Source: Acetomicrobium sp. UBA3949 (GTDB lineage: Bacteria > Synergistota > Synergistia > Synergistales > Acetomicrobiaceae). Taken from it: 21,355 bases of DNA. The DNA lies in NCBI GenBank assembly GCA_002385485.1, contig DGDP01000015.1:1-21355 (forward strand). The letters are read 5' to 3'. Below the pieces are notes generated by a model. That model was not told the origin of the DNA, did no database searches, and saw only the letters and a list, made by a program, of their open reading frames with translations. Both the position numbers and the translations under genes were made by a program. Positions within the stretch are counted from its first letter, which is position 1. Every line of letters starts with the position of its first letter. This document shows, piece after piece, positions 20,941-21,355 of the stretch.

Positions 20941-21336
20941 TTATCTCTTTGTGCCCCTTGATTCCATTAGAATTGCAATTGGGCGTAATATCGGAACGTT
21001 TTCGCAAGTGATTTTAATAACTACTGCTATGGGAACGGCTAAAACCGCACCGACTCCTCCCCAGAGCCAGCCCCAAAAAAGGAGCGACAGGAGTACGACG
21101 ATGGGATTGATGTTGAGGGCGTCTCCCACTACTTTGGGTGCAAGAAAATTCCCTATGCTCATCTGTATGACCAAGAGGACAATGGCCGTAGTTATCGCAG
21201 GTTTTATGTCGGGATAAAACTGCACTAAAGCCACCAATATGGGAGGAATGGAGGCAATCAAAGAGCCGACGTAGGGTATAAAGTTAAGCACAAAGGCCAA
21301 CACTCCCCAGTTGACGGAAAAATCGACACCTATGAC
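20941..21336 (-). CDS. AI-2E family transporter (PerM-like), C-terminal fragment
   Basis: The open minus-strand frame covers the last 131 residues of a membrane protein normally about 330-400 residues long. The visible part has FVLNFIPYVGSLIASIPPIL, then FLAPKVVGDALNINPIVVLL, then LFWGWLWGGVGAVLAVPIAV, which are characteristic of the AI-2E/PerM/TqsA family. Members export signalling molecules or act as ion exchangers; the substrate here is unknown. The 5' part is missing because the contig ends. The residues that appear to precede VIGVDF come from adapter sequence (21337-21355) and are not part of the protein. Confidence 0.85.
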   Translation of the reverse strand, partial: VIGVDFSVNWGVLAFVLNFIPYVGSLIASIPPILVALVQFYPDIKPAITTAIVLLVIQMSIGNFLAPKVVGDALNINPIVVLLSLLFWGWLWGGVGAVLAVPIAVVIKITCENVPILRPIAILMESRGTKR

Positions 21337-21355
21337 CTGTCTCTTATACACATCT
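21337..21355. other. Residual Nextera/Tn5 mosaic-end adapter at the contig end
   Basis: The last 19 bases, CTGTCTCTTATACACATCT, are the exact Tn5 transposase mosaic-end used in Nextera libraries. On the minus strand they would encode the artefact peptide MYKRQ. They are not part of the genome. Confidence 0.97.

Overview
The window looks like one end of a draft contig from an anaerobic, amino-acid- or peptide-using bacterium, most likely a diderm of the Synergistota (Acetomicrobium/Anaerobaculum-like). That assignment is inferred from gene content and protein style, not from a marker gene. No rRNA or tRNA gene was seen. The last 19 bases (21337-21355) are the Nextera/Tn5 mosaic-end adapter, so the right edge is an assembly edge, not biology.

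Layout, left to right. (1) 1-3727, minus strand: a propionate / methylmalonyl-CoA operon in the order mutase large subunit, mutase B12-binding subunit, methylmalonyl-CoA epimerase, and a decarboxylase/carboxyltransferase alpha subunit that runs off the left edge. (2) 3981-6373: a small zinc-ribbon protein on plus, a strong bidirectional terminator, then an FprA-type flavo-diiron protein and a HAD hydrolase on minus. (3) 6582-8649, plus: a Glu/Leu/Phe/Val dehydrogenase and a TenA-family protein. (4) 8646-11192, minus: an SfsA-DUF123 fusion, a family-4-like uracil-DNA glycosylase and a queuosine-precursor-type (YhhQ/VUT) transporter. (5) 11225-11715: a gene-poor gap holding what looks like a multiply frameshifted remnant of a small CxxC protein, followed by an intact terminator. 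(6) 11716-16403, minus: a BMP-family (PnrA-like) nucleoside ABC transporter, with an intrinsic terminator between the binding-protein gene and the ATPase gene. It is divergent from a Gpt-type purine phosphoribosyltransferase (16718-17206, plus). (7) 17208-18921, minus: HIT protein, YigZ/IMPACT protein and BioY. (8) 18949-18984: a perfect 36-bp palindrome whose core is an exact parS sequence. (9) 19153-20912, plus: etfB and etfA. (10) 20941-21336, minus: the C-terminal end of an AI-2E-family transporter.

How the genes fit together (inference). The mutase, epimerase and biotin-linked decarboxylase interconvert succinyl-CoA and propionyl-CoA. Etf and glutamate-type dehydrogenase handle electrons and nitrogen in amino-acid fermentation. 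The flavo-diiron protein protects against oxygen or NO. BioY would bring in the biotin the decarboxylase needs. The BMP transporter plus Gpt makes a purine uptake and salvage pair.

A recurring annotation point: in many genes here (mutB, mutA, fprA, tenA, the VUT gene, bioY, HIT, the ABC ATPase, gpt, etfA) the longest open frame begins inside or upstream of the Shine-Dalgarno sequence or the preceding gene. The starts given here use the internal ATG with a properly spaced SD or coupling overlap. No defence system, CRISPR array or intact mobile element was seen. The best candidates for something noteworthy are the parS palindrome, the decayed CxxC gene and the terminator inside the transporter operon.
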